A stretch of DNA of 45,868 nucleotides, taken from positions 1 to 45,868 of the forward strand of contig LJCW01000345.1 of NCBI GenBank assembly GCA_001298555.1. Direction: 5' to 3'. The notes beneath the pieces are model-generated. The model worked only from the letters and a program-made list of their open reading frames with translations, did not search any database and was not told the DNA's origin. This stretch comes from Actinobacteria bacterium OV450. Lineage in GTDB: Bacteria; Actinomycetota; Actinomycetes; Streptomycetales; Streptomycetaceae. This document shows, in pieces, positions 8,311 to 16,870 of the stretch; within the stretch, counting starts at the first letter, position 1; each line of letters opens with the position of its first letter. The position numbers and the translations under genes were made by a program.

Positions 8311-9282
8311 TCACCCCTGCGAGTGCAATGTCAGCTCCCAGGTGTCGACCGCGAAGTGCAGGCGCATGCCGTGCGCCTCGTAGAGCCCGAGCGCGCCGGT
8401 CTCGTCGTGGACGTCCACGCCGAGGCCCACGGTGTCGCGGCCGCGTGCCGCGTAGGCGGCGAAGCCGTGGCGCAGCAGGTGCCCGCCGATGCCCCGGCCG
8501 CGCTGGTCGGCGCGGACGCCGAGGCGGCTGAGCCAGCCCATGCTGGTGCGGTCGTCGCGGGTCAGCAGGACGCCCACGTCGCCGGCGCCGGGCAGGCTCG
8601 CGATCCACACCAGCGACCAGTCGAGGGAGCGGGCGTCCAGGTGGTCCAGCCAGGCCTCGTACGGGCGCTCCACATGGCCGAAGTGGGCGGCGAAGGTCTC
8701 CTCGACCAGGGCGTGGGCCCGGCGGCGGTCGGCCTCGTCGGCGGCGCAGTCCCGCAGGGCGAGCCCGGCGGGCCCCTCGGCCGGGGCGGGTCGCGGGTGG
8801 GCGGCGGGCAGGGTCCGGGTCATCACCTGGTGGTGGCGGACGGTGCGGTAGCCCCGGCCGGGCAGTACGTCGGCGTCGAGGGTGGTCCTCACGTTGAGCT
8901 GGAGCCGCATGACGGCCTCGGCCGCTCCGGCGGTGAGCTCCCGCGCCCGGGCCTCCATCAGCTCCAGCAGCCGCACGGCGGCCTCGCGCCGCCCCGGCAG
9001 CACGTGGTGGTCGCAGTCGGCCCTGCCGGGCCCGGAGTCGGCCCACACGAGGGCGTAGGCGACGAGCCGGCCGTCCTCGAACGCCAGCCAGGAGTCCTTG
9101 CCGAGGTCGACGTCGGGGTGGTGGAGATCGGCCTCGACCGCCGCGAGGTCCGTCTCGGGTCTGCCGATCTCGATGACGTCGACGGCGTTGAGCAGGCCGC
9201 AGATGTCGGACGCGTCCCCGGGCCCGGCGGGCCGTACGGTCAGTGTGCGCGGGCCTCGGCGGCCGTGCGGTGTCCCGGTCAT
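8311..9282 (-). CDS. tandem GNAT acetyltransferase, MshD-like
   Basis: Two GNAT folds in one chain. The N-terminal half is degenerate. The C-terminal half has a clear acetyl-CoA loop RADQRGRGIGGHLL and the VDVHDETGALGLYEAHGM motif shared with mycothiol synthase (MshD) and relatives. Counted from the ATG at 9282 it has 323 residues, close to MshD. An in-frame TTG at 9318 with GAGGGA almost abutting is an alternative start. It lies between two peptide-transport units, 49 nt after the third binding protein, so it is probably co-transcribed with that gene. A role in mycothiol synthesis is possible but mshB is 6 kb away and the tandem-GNAT layout is shared by other acetyltransferases. Confidence 0.75.
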   Translation of the reverse strand: MTGTPHGRRGPRTLTVRPAGPGDASDICGLLNAVDVIEIGRPETDLAAVEADLHHPDVDLGKDSWLAFEDGRLVAYALVWADSGPGRADCDHHVLPGRREAAVRLLELMEARARELTAGAAEAVMRLQLNVRTTLDADVLPGRGYRTVRHHQVMTRTLPAAHPRPAPAEGPAGLALRDCAADEADRRRAHALVEETFAAHFGHVERPYEAWLDHLDARSLDWSLVWIASLPGAGDVGVLLTRDDRTSMGWLSRLGVRADQRGRGIGGHLLRHGFAAYAARGRDTVGLGVDVHDETGALGLYEAHGMRLHFAVDTWELTLHSQG

Positions 9283-9331
9283 CGGGCCACTGTCCGCCCG
9301 GCCGCGGTGCGCCCGCAACTTCCCTCGTGTG

Positions 9332-10948
9332 TCAGTTGAGCTCGACGTGGGCCAGGTCGATGCGGCCCTGGGCGTCGACCTCGACGTTCTTCACGGACGA
9401 GGAGTAGGCCACGGCGGACATGTAGGTGAAGACCGGGATGTAGGGGAGGTCGCGGATGACGATGTCGTCGGCCTTCTGGTAGAGCGTCAGGCTCGTGGCC
9501 GGGTCGGTGGCGCTGTCGGCGGCGGCGAGGGTGGCCTCGAACTCGGCGTTCCCGTAGCGCCCGAAGTTGGAGCCGTTGGCGATGGCCTCCTTCGAGAAGA
9601 CCGGGCGCAGGTAGTTCTCCGCGGCGGGGTAGTCCATGCCCCAGCCCATGCGGAAGGCGCCCTTGAAGTTCCCGGCCTTGACGGCGTCGGTCAGGTCGCC
9701 GGAGCTCTGGAAGGCCTTGGTGGTGACCTCGACACCGAGGTTCGCCTTCAGCTGCGCGGCGACGGCCTGGATCCACTCCTTGTGGCCGCCGTCCTCGTTG
9801 TAGCCGAGTTCCAGCTTGTTGCCCGGTACGCCGCCGTTCTGCTGGAACAGCGCCTTCGCCTTGGCCGGGTTGTACGTGCCGGCCTCGCCCAGGGCGCCCT
9901 TGCGGTAGCCGGGGACGATCGGGCTGATGAAGTCGTCGGCCCGCTTGCGGGTGCCGTTGAAGACGGTCTTGGAGATGGCGTCCCGGTCGATGGCCATCGA
10001 GATCGCCTTGCGGATCTCGGGCTTGCCGAAGGCCCCGGGGTTGGTCTCCAGCGGGAGCCCTAGGTAGCCGACGGACGCCTCCGGCTTGTAGATGTAGCGG
10101 TCGCCGAACTCCTCGGCGACGTTGGGGAGCGCCGAGACGGGCAGCCTGTCGACGATCTGCAGCTTGTTCTTGCGCAGGTCGTTGTAGGCGCCGTCCGGGT
10201 TCTCGTAGATCTTGAACGTCACGCTGTCGAGCTTCGCGCGGCCCTCGGCCGGGTACTTGTCGTACTTCTTGAGCTTGATCTGCTTGTTGTGCTCCCAGAC
10301 GCCGTCCATACGGAACGGCCCGTTCCCGATCGGGGACTCGCCGAACGCCTTGGGGTCGGCCTCGAACGCCCGGGGCAGCGGATAGAAGGCGTTGTACCCG
10401 AGCATGGTCTTGAACTGGGAGAACGGCGCCTTCAGGGTGACGGTGAAGGTCCTGTCGTCGATGACCCGCAGGCCCTTGAGCTCCCTGGCGGTGGGCTTCC
10501 TGCCGGCGCCGGGGGCAAGCTCGTCGGAGCCCTCGATCTTCGAGAAGAAGCCCATCGCCTCGGCGGTGTTCTCCTGGTTTGCACCCCAGTTCCAGGCCCG
10601 GACGAAGGACTGTGCGTCGACCTTCTCGCCGTTGTGGAAGGTGAAGCCGTCCTTGATCCTGATGGTCCAGGTCCGGGAGTCCGCGGAGTCGATGGACTCG
10701 GCTATCGCGAGTTTCGGCTCGTTGGTCCTGTTGTCGTAGGAGACCAGGCCGGTGAACAGGGCGTGGAGGACCTCGGCCCCCTCGGACTCGGCGGTCTCCT
10801 GACCCACCAGTCCGTGCTGCGGTTCACTGAGCACCACCGAGATGTGGCCGCCGGTCTTGTGGGCCGTCGCGTCCTGGTCGGTGCTGCACGCCGTGGCAGC
10901 GGTCGCCACGACGACGGCACCGGCGACCCATTTGCTCGCTGCGCGCAC
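9332..10948 (-). CDS. additional oligopeptide-binding lipoprotein (SBP family 5)
   Basis: 538-residue binding lipoprotein with a GTG start (10948) and GAGGAGG about 9 nt upstream. The signal peptide ends at lipobox ATAC, and the mature part has family features (AWNWGANQE, SPIGNGPF, AISMAIDRDAISK, MGWGMDYPAAENYL). It resembles the proposed BldKB (shared AWNWAAN/AWNWGAN, DGGHKEW, SMAIDRD) more than it does the gene at 6572. It sits after the last ATPase of the bldK-like operon, separated by a 13-bp hairpin. It could be an alternative substrate-binding subunit feeding the same permease; that is inference. Confidence 0.9.
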   Translation of the reverse strand: MRAASKWVAGAVVVATAATACSTDQDATAHKTGGHISVVLSEPQHGLVGQETAESEGAEVLHALFTGLVSYDNRTNEPKLAIAESIDSADSRTWTIRIKDGFTFHNGEKVDAQSFVRAWNWGANQENTAEAMGFFSKIEGSDELAPGAGRKPTARELKGLRVIDDRTFTVTLKAPFSQFKTMLGYNAFYPLPRAFEADPKAFGESPIGNGPFRMDGVWEHNKQIKLKKYDKYPAEGRAKLDSVTFKIYENPDGAYNDLRKNKLQIVDRLPVSALPNVAEEFGDRYIYKPEASVGYLGLPLETNPGAFGKPEIRKAISMAIDRDAISKTVFNGTRKRADDFISPIVPGYRKGALGEAGTYNPAKAKALFQQNGGVPGNKLELGYNEDGGHKEWIQAVAAQLKANLGVEVTTKAFQSSGDLTDAVKAGNFKGAFRMGWGMDYPAAENYLRPVFSKEAIANGSNFGRYGNAEFEATLAAADSATDPATSLTLYQKADDIVIRDLPYIPVFTYMSAVAYSSSVKNVEVDAQGRIDLAHVELN

Positions 10949-10986
10949 GGGTACTGGCCTCCTCGGGTGTCACGGGGGGTGAACCG

Positions 10987-11024
10987 CGGCCGGGGCACAA
11001 CCGGAATCGGCTGTGCCCCGGCCG
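10987..11024 (-). terminator. strong hairpin between the bldKE-like gene and the extra binding protein
   Basis: CGGCCGGGGCACA (10987-10999) pairs perfectly with TGTGCCCCGGCCG (11012-11024), a 13-bp stem around a 12-nt loop. It starts 14 nt past the ATPase stop codon and ends 38 nt before the GTG of the next gene. It may end the bldK operon, or act as a partial terminator/processing site with read-through into the binding protein and GNAT genes. Confidence 0.75.
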
Positions 11025-11037
11025 GTGTTCGGCAGGA

Positions 11038-12090
11038 TCAGACTCCCAGAACGGCCTTCTCTTCGGCGAAGTGGCAGGCCGACTGGTGCGCGGCGAGGCT
11101 GTTGACGCCCTCGAAGCGCGTCGGGATCGCCAGGATCGGCTCCTCCGTGGCGCACCGCTCCTCCGCCTTCCAGCAGCGGGTGCGGAAGCGGCAGCCCGAC
11201 GGCGGGTTCGCCGGGGAGGGGACGTCACCGGTGAGGATGATCCGCTCGCGGTGGGCGCGGGCCTCCGGGTCCGGGACCGGGACGGCCGACAGCAGCGCCT
11301 GGGTGTAGGGGTGCGTCGGGTGGTCGTAGATCTCGCTGTCGGTACCGATCTCGGCCATCTTGCCCAGGTACATGACGCCCACGCGGTCCGAGATGTGCCG
11401 GACGATCGAGAGGTCGTGCGCGATGAAGATGTAGGAGAGGTTGAACTCGTCCTGGAGCTTCTCCATCAGGTTGATGACCTGCGCCTGCACCGACACGTCG
11501 AGCGCGGAGACCGGCTCGTCGCAGATGATGATCTCCGGGTTGAGCGCGAGGCCGCGGGCGATGCCGATGCGCTGGCGCTGACCGCCGGAGAACTGGTGCG
11601 GGTACCGGTTGATGTACTCCGGGTTCAGGCCCACGACGTCCAGGAGGTCCTGGACCTTGCGGCGCCGGTCGCCCTTCGGAGCCACCTCCGGGTGGATGTC
11701 GTAGGTCTCCCCGATGATGTCGCCGACCGTCATGCGCGGGTTCAGCGACGTGTACGGGTCCTGGAACACCATCTGGATGTTGCGGCGGACGGCCTTCAGC
11801 GCGCGGCCGGACAGCTTGGTGATGTCCTGGCCCTTGTAGAAGACCTCGCCGGCGGTGGCCCGCTCCAGGTTCATCAGCAGCTTGGCGACCGTGGACTTGC
11901 CACAGCCGGACTCGCCGACGATGCCCAGCGTCTCGCCCCGGTACAGGTCGAAGCTGATGCCGTCGACGGCCTTGACCGCGCCGACCTGCTTCTTGAACAG
12001 GATGCCCTGGGTCAGCGGGAAGTGCTTGACCAGGTTGCGGACCTGGAGGATCGGCTCGCGCTCGGGGGCGTTCTTGGTGAGCTCAGCCAT
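11038..12090 (-). CDS. bldKE: BldKE-like oligopeptide transporter ATPase, OppF type
   Basis: 350-residue ATPase with Walker A GESGCGKS, signature FSGGQRQR and Walker B IIICDEPVSALD, then a C-terminal oligo_HPY region with cysteines (CRFRTRC, RC, SACHF). The ATG at 12090 overlaps the previous gene's stop by 8 bp and has AAGGAG about 8 nt upstream. It closely matches the paralogue at 2526-3638 (LTQGILFKKQVGAVKAVDG in both) but lacks the proline tail. The symbol rests on the operon being next to typA, as bldK is in S. coelicolor from memory; letter assignment within the operon is not certain. Confidence 0.85.
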   Translation of the reverse strand: MAELTKNAPEREPILQVRNLVKHFPLTQGILFKKQVGAVKAVDGISFDLYRGETLGIVGESGCGKSTVAKLLMNLERATAGEVFYKGQDITKLSGRALKAVRRNIQMVFQDPYTSLNPRMTVGDIIGETYDIHPEVAPKGDRRRKVQDLLDVVGLNPEYINRYPHQFSGGQRQRIGIARGLALNPEIIICDEPVSALDVSVQAQVINLMEKLQDEFNLSYIFIAHDLSIVRHISDRVGVMYLGKMAEIGTDSEIYDHPTHPYTQALLSAVPVPDPEARAHRERIILTGDVPSPANPPSGCRFRTRCWKAEERCATEEPILAIPTRFEGVNSLAAHQSACHFAEEKAVLGV

Positions 12091-13138
12091 GGAGCTGCTC
12101 CTTCCAGAAGTGGCAGGCGCTGGCGCGGCCGGGCAGCTCGGAGCCGTCCTGCGCGCTGACCACCTGGAGCAGGGGCACGTCCGAACGGCAGATGTCCTGC
12201 GCGACGGTGCAGCGCGGGTTGAACGAGCAGCCGGTCGGCAGTCGCAGGAGGTTGGGCGGCAGGCCCTTGATCGCGAAGAGCTCCTGGCCCTTCTGGTCCA
12301 GGCGCGGGATCGAGTCGAGCAGGCCCCGGGTGTACGGGTGGGCCGGCCGCTTGTAGATCTCGTGCACGGGAGCCGTCTCGACGATCCGGCCCGCGTACAT
12401 GACCGCGATCTTGTCCGCGACGTCGGCGACGACGCCGAGGTCGTGCGTGATCAGGATCAGGCCCATGTTCAGCTCGCGCTGGAGCTCCGCGAGCAGGTCC
12501 ATGACCTGGGCCTGGACGGTCACGTCGAGGGCCGTGGTCGGCTCGTCGGCGATGATCAGGTCCGGCTCCAGCGCGATCGCCATGGCGATCATGATGCGCT
12601 GGCGCATACCGCCCGAGAAGTGGTGCGGGTAATCGTCCACGCGCTGCTTCGCGGCGGGGATCTTCACCTTGTCCATCAGCTCGATGGCCTTGAGCCGGGC
12701 TTCCTTCTTCGACAGGCCCTGGTGGACGCGGAACATCTCGCCCAGCTGGTAGCCGACGGTGAGCACCGGGTTCAGCGAGGACAGCGCGTCCTGGAAGATC
12801 ATGGCGATCTTCCGGCCGCGGAGCTTGCGCCGCTCCTCGAAGCTCATCTTGAGCATGTCCTGGCCGCGGAAGAAGATCTCGCCCTGCGGGATCTTGCCGG
12901 GGGGCATGTCGAGGATGCCCATGATGGCCTGGGCGGTGACGGACTTGCCGGAGCCGGACTCGCCGAGGACGGCGAGGGTCTCGCCGGCACCGACGGAGTA
13001 GTTGACGCCGTTGACGGCCTTGGCGACGCCGTCACGCGTGTGGAACTCCACGTGCAGGTCGCGCACTTCGAGGAGCGGCGTCTGCGGGTTCCCGTCACGC
13101 GGGGAGGGAACAGTGCTGGTGTTGTCCATGGTGATCAC
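12083..13138 (-). CDS. bldKD: BldKD-like oligopeptide transporter ATPase, OppD type
   Basis: 351-residue ATPase. The GTG at 13138 is preferred over an in-frame ATG nine bases on, because GAGGAGG lies 6 nt before the GTG. Motifs: Walker A GESGSGKS, signature FSGGMRQR, Walker B LIIADEPTTALD, C-terminal cysteine set (CSFNPRC, DIC, SACHFWKE). It has a roughly 20-residue N-terminal extension absent from its paralogue at 3631-4605. It is 11 nt downstream of the permease and overlaps the next ATPase by 8 bp. Confidence 0.86.
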   Translation of the reverse strand: MITMDNTSTVPSPRDGNPQTPLLEVRDLHVEFHTRDGVAKAVNGVNYSVGAGETLAVLGESGSGKSVTAQAIMGILDMPPGKIPQGEIFFRGQDMLKMSFEERRKLRGRKIAMIFQDALSSLNPVLTVGYQLGEMFRVHQGLSKKEARLKAIELMDKVKIPAAKQRVDDYPHHFSGGMRQRIMIAMAIALEPDLIIADEPTTALDVTVQAQVMDLLAELQRELNMGLILITHDLGVVADVADKIAVMYAGRIVETAPVHEIYKRPAHPYTRGLLDSIPRLDQKGQELFAIKGLPPNLLRLPTGCSFNPRCTVAQDICRSDVPLLQVVSAQDGSELPGRASACHFWKEQLHG

Positions 13139-13149
13139 TTACGCCCTCC

Positions 13150-14097
13150 TCAGCGCAGCTTGGGGTCGAGGGCGTTGCGGACCGCTTCGCCGAGCATGAT
13201 GAAGGCGAGGACGGTGATGCTCAGCATGATCGAGGGGTACAGCAGGATGTGCTGCGCCACTCGGATCTGCGCGGCGCCGGCGGAGATGTCCACACCCCAC
13301 GAGATGGTGGGGGCCGCGAGACCCAGACCCAGGTAGGACAGGGTGGCCTCGGCCGCGATGTAGCCGCCGAGCGCGATCGTGGACACCACGATCACGGGTG
13401 CCATGGCGTTGGGAAGGATGTGCCGCATCAGGATCCGGCTGGTGCCGGCGCCCAGTGCCTTGGCGGCGTGCACGTAGTCGGCCTGCTTCACGGTGATGAC
13501 CGAACCGCGCATGACGCGGGTGATCTGCGTCCATCCCAGGAAGGCCAGGGCGAAGACGACGGTCCACACCGTGCGCTTGGTGAAGGCCTGGAGGACGACC
13601 ATCGAGCCGAGCAGGAAGGGGATGCCGAAGAAGATGTTGGTGACCCCGGAGATGAGCGTGTCCGTGAGGCCGCCGAAGTAGCCGGCGATCATGCCCGTGA
13701 TACCACCGACGAGGGTGACGATCGCCGTCACGCAGGTGGCGACGATGATCGAGGCCCGGGTGCCGTAGACGAGGCGCGCGTAGACGCTGCGCCCCTGGCC
13801 GTCGTATCCGAGCCAGTCCGGCGAACCGACCTTGGAGAGTTCCGGCTTGCCGAGGAAGTGGTGGACCAGGTCGCCCTTGGTCGGGTCGGCGCTGGTGAAC
13901 CAGCCCGGGAAGGCGGCGATCACCAGGAGGACGAGGATCAGCGCCGCGGAGACGACGAAGTACGGGTTGCGGCGCAGGTCGGACCACGCGTCGCCCCAGA
14001 GGCTGCGCGCCTTCTCCTTGGTGGCGGGCGCGATCGCGTCGACGGGGGCCACAGCGCCCTCGGTCGAAACGGCTTGGGTCTTGGTCATGTCAGGCAT
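13150..14097 (-). CDS. bldKC: BldK-type permease, OppC/DppC family
   Basis: 315-residue permease with a charged N-terminal tail, about six membrane helices and the OppC EAA loop (HAAKALGAGTSRILMRHILPN region). The ATG at 14097 overlaps the preceding permease stop by 8 bp. C-terminal sequence LAFIMLGEAVRNALDPKLR matches the paralogue at 4618-5625 almost residue for residue. Which of the two permeases is called KA and which KC is assigned from subunit type and order, not by alignment. Confidence 0.83.
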   Translation of the reverse strand: MPDMTKTQAVSTEGAVAPVDAIAPATKEKARSLWGDAWSDLRRNPYFVVSAALILVLLVIAAFPGWFTSADPTKGDLVHHFLGKPELSKVGSPDWLGYDGQGRSVYARLVYGTRASIIVATCVTAIVTLVGGITGMIAGYFGGLTDTLISGVTNIFFGIPFLLGSMVVLQAFTKRTVWTVVFALAFLGWTQITRVMRGSVITVKQADYVHAAKALGAGTSRILMRHILPNAMAPVIVVSTIALGGYIAAEATLSYLGLGLAAPTISWGVDISAGAAQIRVAQHILLYPSIMLSITVLAFIMLGEAVRNALDPKLR

Positions 14098-15022
14098 ACC
14101 GGATCCTCGGGTCCATGACCGCGTAGAGGAGGTCGACGAGCAGGCTGGCTATGAGGTAGACGACGACCAGGACGGTGACGACACCGACCACGGTGAGGCC
14201 CTCGCGGCGGATGACCGAGTCGTAGATCAGACCACCGACGCCCTTGACGTTGAAGATGCCCTCGGTGACGACGGCGCCGCCCATGAGGGCACCGATGTCG
14301 GTACCCAGGAAGGTCACGACCGGGATCATCGAGTTGCGCATCAGGTGCACACCGATGACACGGCGCTTGGGAAGGCCCTTGGCGACGGCGGTGCGGATGT
14401 AGTCCGCGCGCAGGTTCTCGGCCATCGAGGTGCGCGTCAGCCGGGCCACGTAGGCCAGCGACAGCGATCCGAGCACGATGGCCGGCGCGATGAGTTCGCC
14501 CCACGTCTCCTTGTTGCTGACGTTGGGGTCGATCCAGCCGAGCTGGAAGGCGAAGACCGACTTGACGATGAAGCCGAGCACGAAGACCGGCATCGAGATG
14601 ATCAGCAGCGTGAGGATCAGGACCAGGTTGTCGACCAGCTTGCCGGCCTTCAGCCCGGCGACGATGCCGAGGGCCAGACCCAGGACGATCTCGATCGCGA
14701 AGGCCAGGAAGGCCAGTCGGAGCGTGACCGGGAAAGCGGAACCGATGACATCCGTGATCTCACGTCCGCTGCGGATCTGCTGTCCGAAGTCGAAGTGGAA
14801 CAGGATGCCGGTGATGTAGTTGTAGTACTGGTGCCACACCGGCAGGTCGAGCCCGTGCTCGTGCCGGAGTGCGGCGAGCGTGGCGGGGTCGGTTCCCTTG
14901 TCACCGAAGAGTCCGGCCACGGGGTCGCCGGGCAGGCTGTAGACCATCAAGAAGATGAGCGCGGTCGTCCCGAAGAAGACCGGAATCATCTGGAGCAGTC
15001 GTCGTGCGACATAGCGCCCCAT
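14090..15022 (-). CDS. bldKA: BldK-type permease, OppB/DppB family
   Basis: 310-residue permease opening MGRYVARRLLQMIPVFFG, aligned with its paralogue's MGRYVIRRLLQMIPVF, which supports the ATG at 15022. Another ATG abuts it at 15025 and GGAGG lies only 1-4 nt upstream, so either could be used. It has six predicted helices and an EAA loop (AKGLPKRRVIGVHLMRN). Unlike the paralogous operon, it is separated from its binding-protein gene by 175 nt holding two stable hairpins, so its expression may be set apart from that of the binding protein. Confidence 0.83.
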   Translation of the reverse strand: MGRYVARRLLQMIPVFFGTTALIFLMVYSLPGDPVAGLFGDKGTDPATLAALRHEHGLDLPVWHQYYNYITGILFHFDFGQQIRSGREITDVIGSAFPVTLRLAFLAFAIEIVLGLALGIVAGLKAGKLVDNLVLILTLLIISMPVFVLGFIVKSVFAFQLGWIDPNVSNKETWGELIAPAIVLGSLSLAYVARLTRTSMAENLRADYIRTAVAKGLPKRRVIGVHLMRNSMIPVVTFLGTDIGALMGGAVVTEGIFNVKGVGGLIYDSVIRREGLTVVGVVTVLVVVYLIASLLVDLLYAVMDPRIRYA

Positions 15023-15059
15023 CATGCCTCCGTAGAAGATGCGGCAGAGGCAGCCGGAC

Positions 15060-15116
15060 GGGCCCTTTCGCCACGCACGCACGTGACGGGATCGTCACTG
15101 CGTCGCGAAAGGGCCC
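15060..15116 (-). promoter_or_regulatory. second intercistronic hairpin upstream of the bldK permease
   Basis: GGGCCCTTTCG (15060-15070) and CGAAAGGGCCC (15106-15116) form a perfect 11-bp outer stem. Inside it GTGAC (15083-15087) and GTCAC (15094-15098) form an inner stem with a 6-nt loop. The element ends 38 nt before the permease start. It could be an attenuator, an RNase stop or an RNA-stabilising structure. Confidence 0.7.
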
Positions 15117-15138
15117 CCCGGGGCTCTGCATTTAGGCC

Positions 15139-15173
15139 CGGATGCGGGCCGGCTCCCCGCCGGCCCACATCCG
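15139..15173 (-). terminator. hairpin just after the bldKB-like gene
   Basis: CGGATG-C-GGGCCGGC (15139-15153) pairs with GCCGGCCC-A-CATCCG (15159-15173): 14 paired bases with one mismatch and a 5-nt loop. It begins 24 nt past the stop codon. It looks like a factor-independent terminator or a 3'-end protector that lets the binding-protein message accumulate above the permease message. Confidence 0.75.
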
Positions 15174-15197
15174 TCGAGCGGAATTACGCTGTGGGAC

Positions 15198-16835
15198 TTA
15201 CTTCTTGACCTCGACGCCTTCGAGGATCGGGTCGCCGTCCTGGGCGTACTTCACGTTCTGGACCTTCTCGGAGAAGCCCGCGTTGACCTTGTAGTACCAG
15301 AGCGGGATCGAGGGCATGTAGTTGACCAGGTCCTTCTCGATGCCCTGGTACGCCTTCACCGACTCGTCGAGCGACGAGGCCGTGTCGGCGGCGGCGATCT
15401 TGGCGTCCAGGTCGGGGTTCGAGAAGCCACCCTGGTTGCCGCCCGCGCCCGTACGGAACAGGTCGCTGATGAAGTTGGCGTTCACCGGGTAGTCGAGGAC
15501 CCAGCCGGAGCGGTAGATCGACTTGACCTGCTTGGACTTGCGGGCCTGGAGGTCGGCCTGGAAGTCCGGCTTCGCGTCGCCGGTGCACTTGACGCCGGTG
15601 GCCTGGGTGATGCTGTTGCAGACAGCGTCGACCCATTCCTTGTGACCGCCATCCGAGTTGAACTGGATGAAGATCTCGTTGTTCGGAACGCCACCGCCCG
15701 CGGTGATGAGCTCCTTGGCCTTGGCCGGGTTGAACTTGGTGACGTCACCGGTGGCGTTCGGCGTGTAGCCGAGGACGCCCTTGGCGACCCAGCCCGTGGC
15801 CGGCTCGCGGGTGCCCTGGAGCACCGTCTTGGTGATGGTGTCGCGGTCGATGGCCATCGACAGGCCCTGGATGACCTTCGGGTCGACCGGCTTCGGGGTC
15901 TTCCACTGGTCGGCGTAGAACGCGATGGCCAGGGTCTGGATCGCGGAGTACGCCTGGTCCACGGCACGGTTGCCGAGGTCGGCGCGGTAGACCGGCAGGT
16001 CCTTCGGGCCGATCTGACGCAGGACGTCGACGTTGCCCGACTTCAGGTCCTCGTAGGCGGTTTCGAGGGTGGAGTAGTTCTTGAGGATCACACCACCGTT
16101 CTTCGCCTTGTTCTCGCCCTTGTAGTCGTCGAAGCGGGTGAGCTCGATCTGCTTCTTGTGCTCCCACGACTTGAACTTGTAGGGGCCGTTGCCGACCGGC
16201 TTCTCACCGGCGGCCTTCGGGTCCTTGTAGAAGGACTCGGGCAGCGGGGAGAAGACCTCGTAGCCGAGCTTGTACGCGAAGTACGGAACGGCGTTCGCGA
16301 GCTCGATGGTGAAGGTGTTCTCGTCGACGACCTTCAGGCCCTCCAGCGCCTCGGCGGTGGGCTTGGCGCCCTCGGCCTCGGGGTGGAGCGCCTCGAAGCC
16401 CTTGATGTCCGCGAACCAAGAGGCATTGCCCTGCTTGTTGTTGATGTTCGCGGCCCAGTTCCAGGCCTTGACGTAGGACTCGGCGGTCACCTTGGTGCCG
16501 TCGTGGAAGGTCCAGCCCGGCTTGAGCTTGACGGTCCAGAGCTTGCTGTCCTTGGACTCGACCGACTCGGCGTTGACCATGGTCAGCTTGCCGTCGGCGT
16601 CGTAGTCGACGAGCTGCGAGAACAGACCGGACATGACGATCGAGCCGTTGGACTCCATCGTGTCGGCCGGCTGGAGGAGCTTCTCGGGCTCGCCCACCTC
16701 GACGGAGTAGATGCCGTTCGGGTCAACCTCACCCTTGCCGGCGGCGTCGCCCTTGTCGTTGCCACCGCAGGCGGTCGCAGCCAGGGCGACGACAATCGCG
16801 CCCGCTACCCACTTGGCGCTCTTGGCACCGCGCAT
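15198..16835 (-). CDS. bldKB: BldKB-like oligopeptide-binding lipoprotein
   Basis: 545-residue extracytoplasmic binding protein of SBP family 5. In S. coelicolor BldK imports a signalling oligopeptide needed for aerial growth, and BldKB is its lipoprotein receptor. Start MRGAKSAKW at 16835 has AGGAGG six nt upstream; earlier in-frame codons are ignored. Lipobox ATAC with Cys at about 22, then SBP_bac_5 features (AWNWAANINNKQ, KPVGNGPYKF, SMAIDRDTIT, RSGWVLDYP). It is the first gene of the operon beside typA, preceded by a long structured leader (16871-16983) and followed by two hairpins. The identity as BldKB rests on family, neighbourhood and memory. The order here (binding protein first) may differ from the order implied by the S. 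coelicolor names. Confidence 0.83.
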   Translation of the reverse strand: MRGAKSAKWVAGAIVVALAATACGGNDKGDAAGKGEVDPNGIYSVEVGEPEKLLQPADTMESNGSIVMSGLFSQLVDYDADGKLTMVNAESVESKDSKLWTVKLKPGWTFHDGTKVTAESYVKAWNWAANINNKQGNASWFADIKGFEALHPEAEGAKPTAEALEGLKVVDENTFTIELANAVPYFAYKLGYEVFSPLPESFYKDPKAAGEKPVGNGPYKFKSWEHKKQIELTRFDDYKGENKAKNGGVILKNYSTLETAYEDLKSGNVDVLRQIGPKDLPVYRADLGNRAVDQAYSAIQTLAIAFYADQWKTPKPVDPKVIQGLSMAIDRDTITKTVLQGTREPATGWVAKGVLGYTPNATGDVTKFNPAKAKELITAGGGVPNNEIFIQFNSDGGHKEWVDAVCNSITQATGVKCTGDAKPDFQADLQARKSKQVKSIYRSGWVLDYPVNANFISDLFRTGAGGNQGGFSNPDLDAKIAAADTASSLDESVKAYQGIEKDLVNYMPSIPLWYYKVNAGFSEKVQNVKYAQDGDPILEGVEVKK

Positions 16836-16870
16836 GGGTTTCCTCCTCATGAGTCCACTGTTTGATGTGC

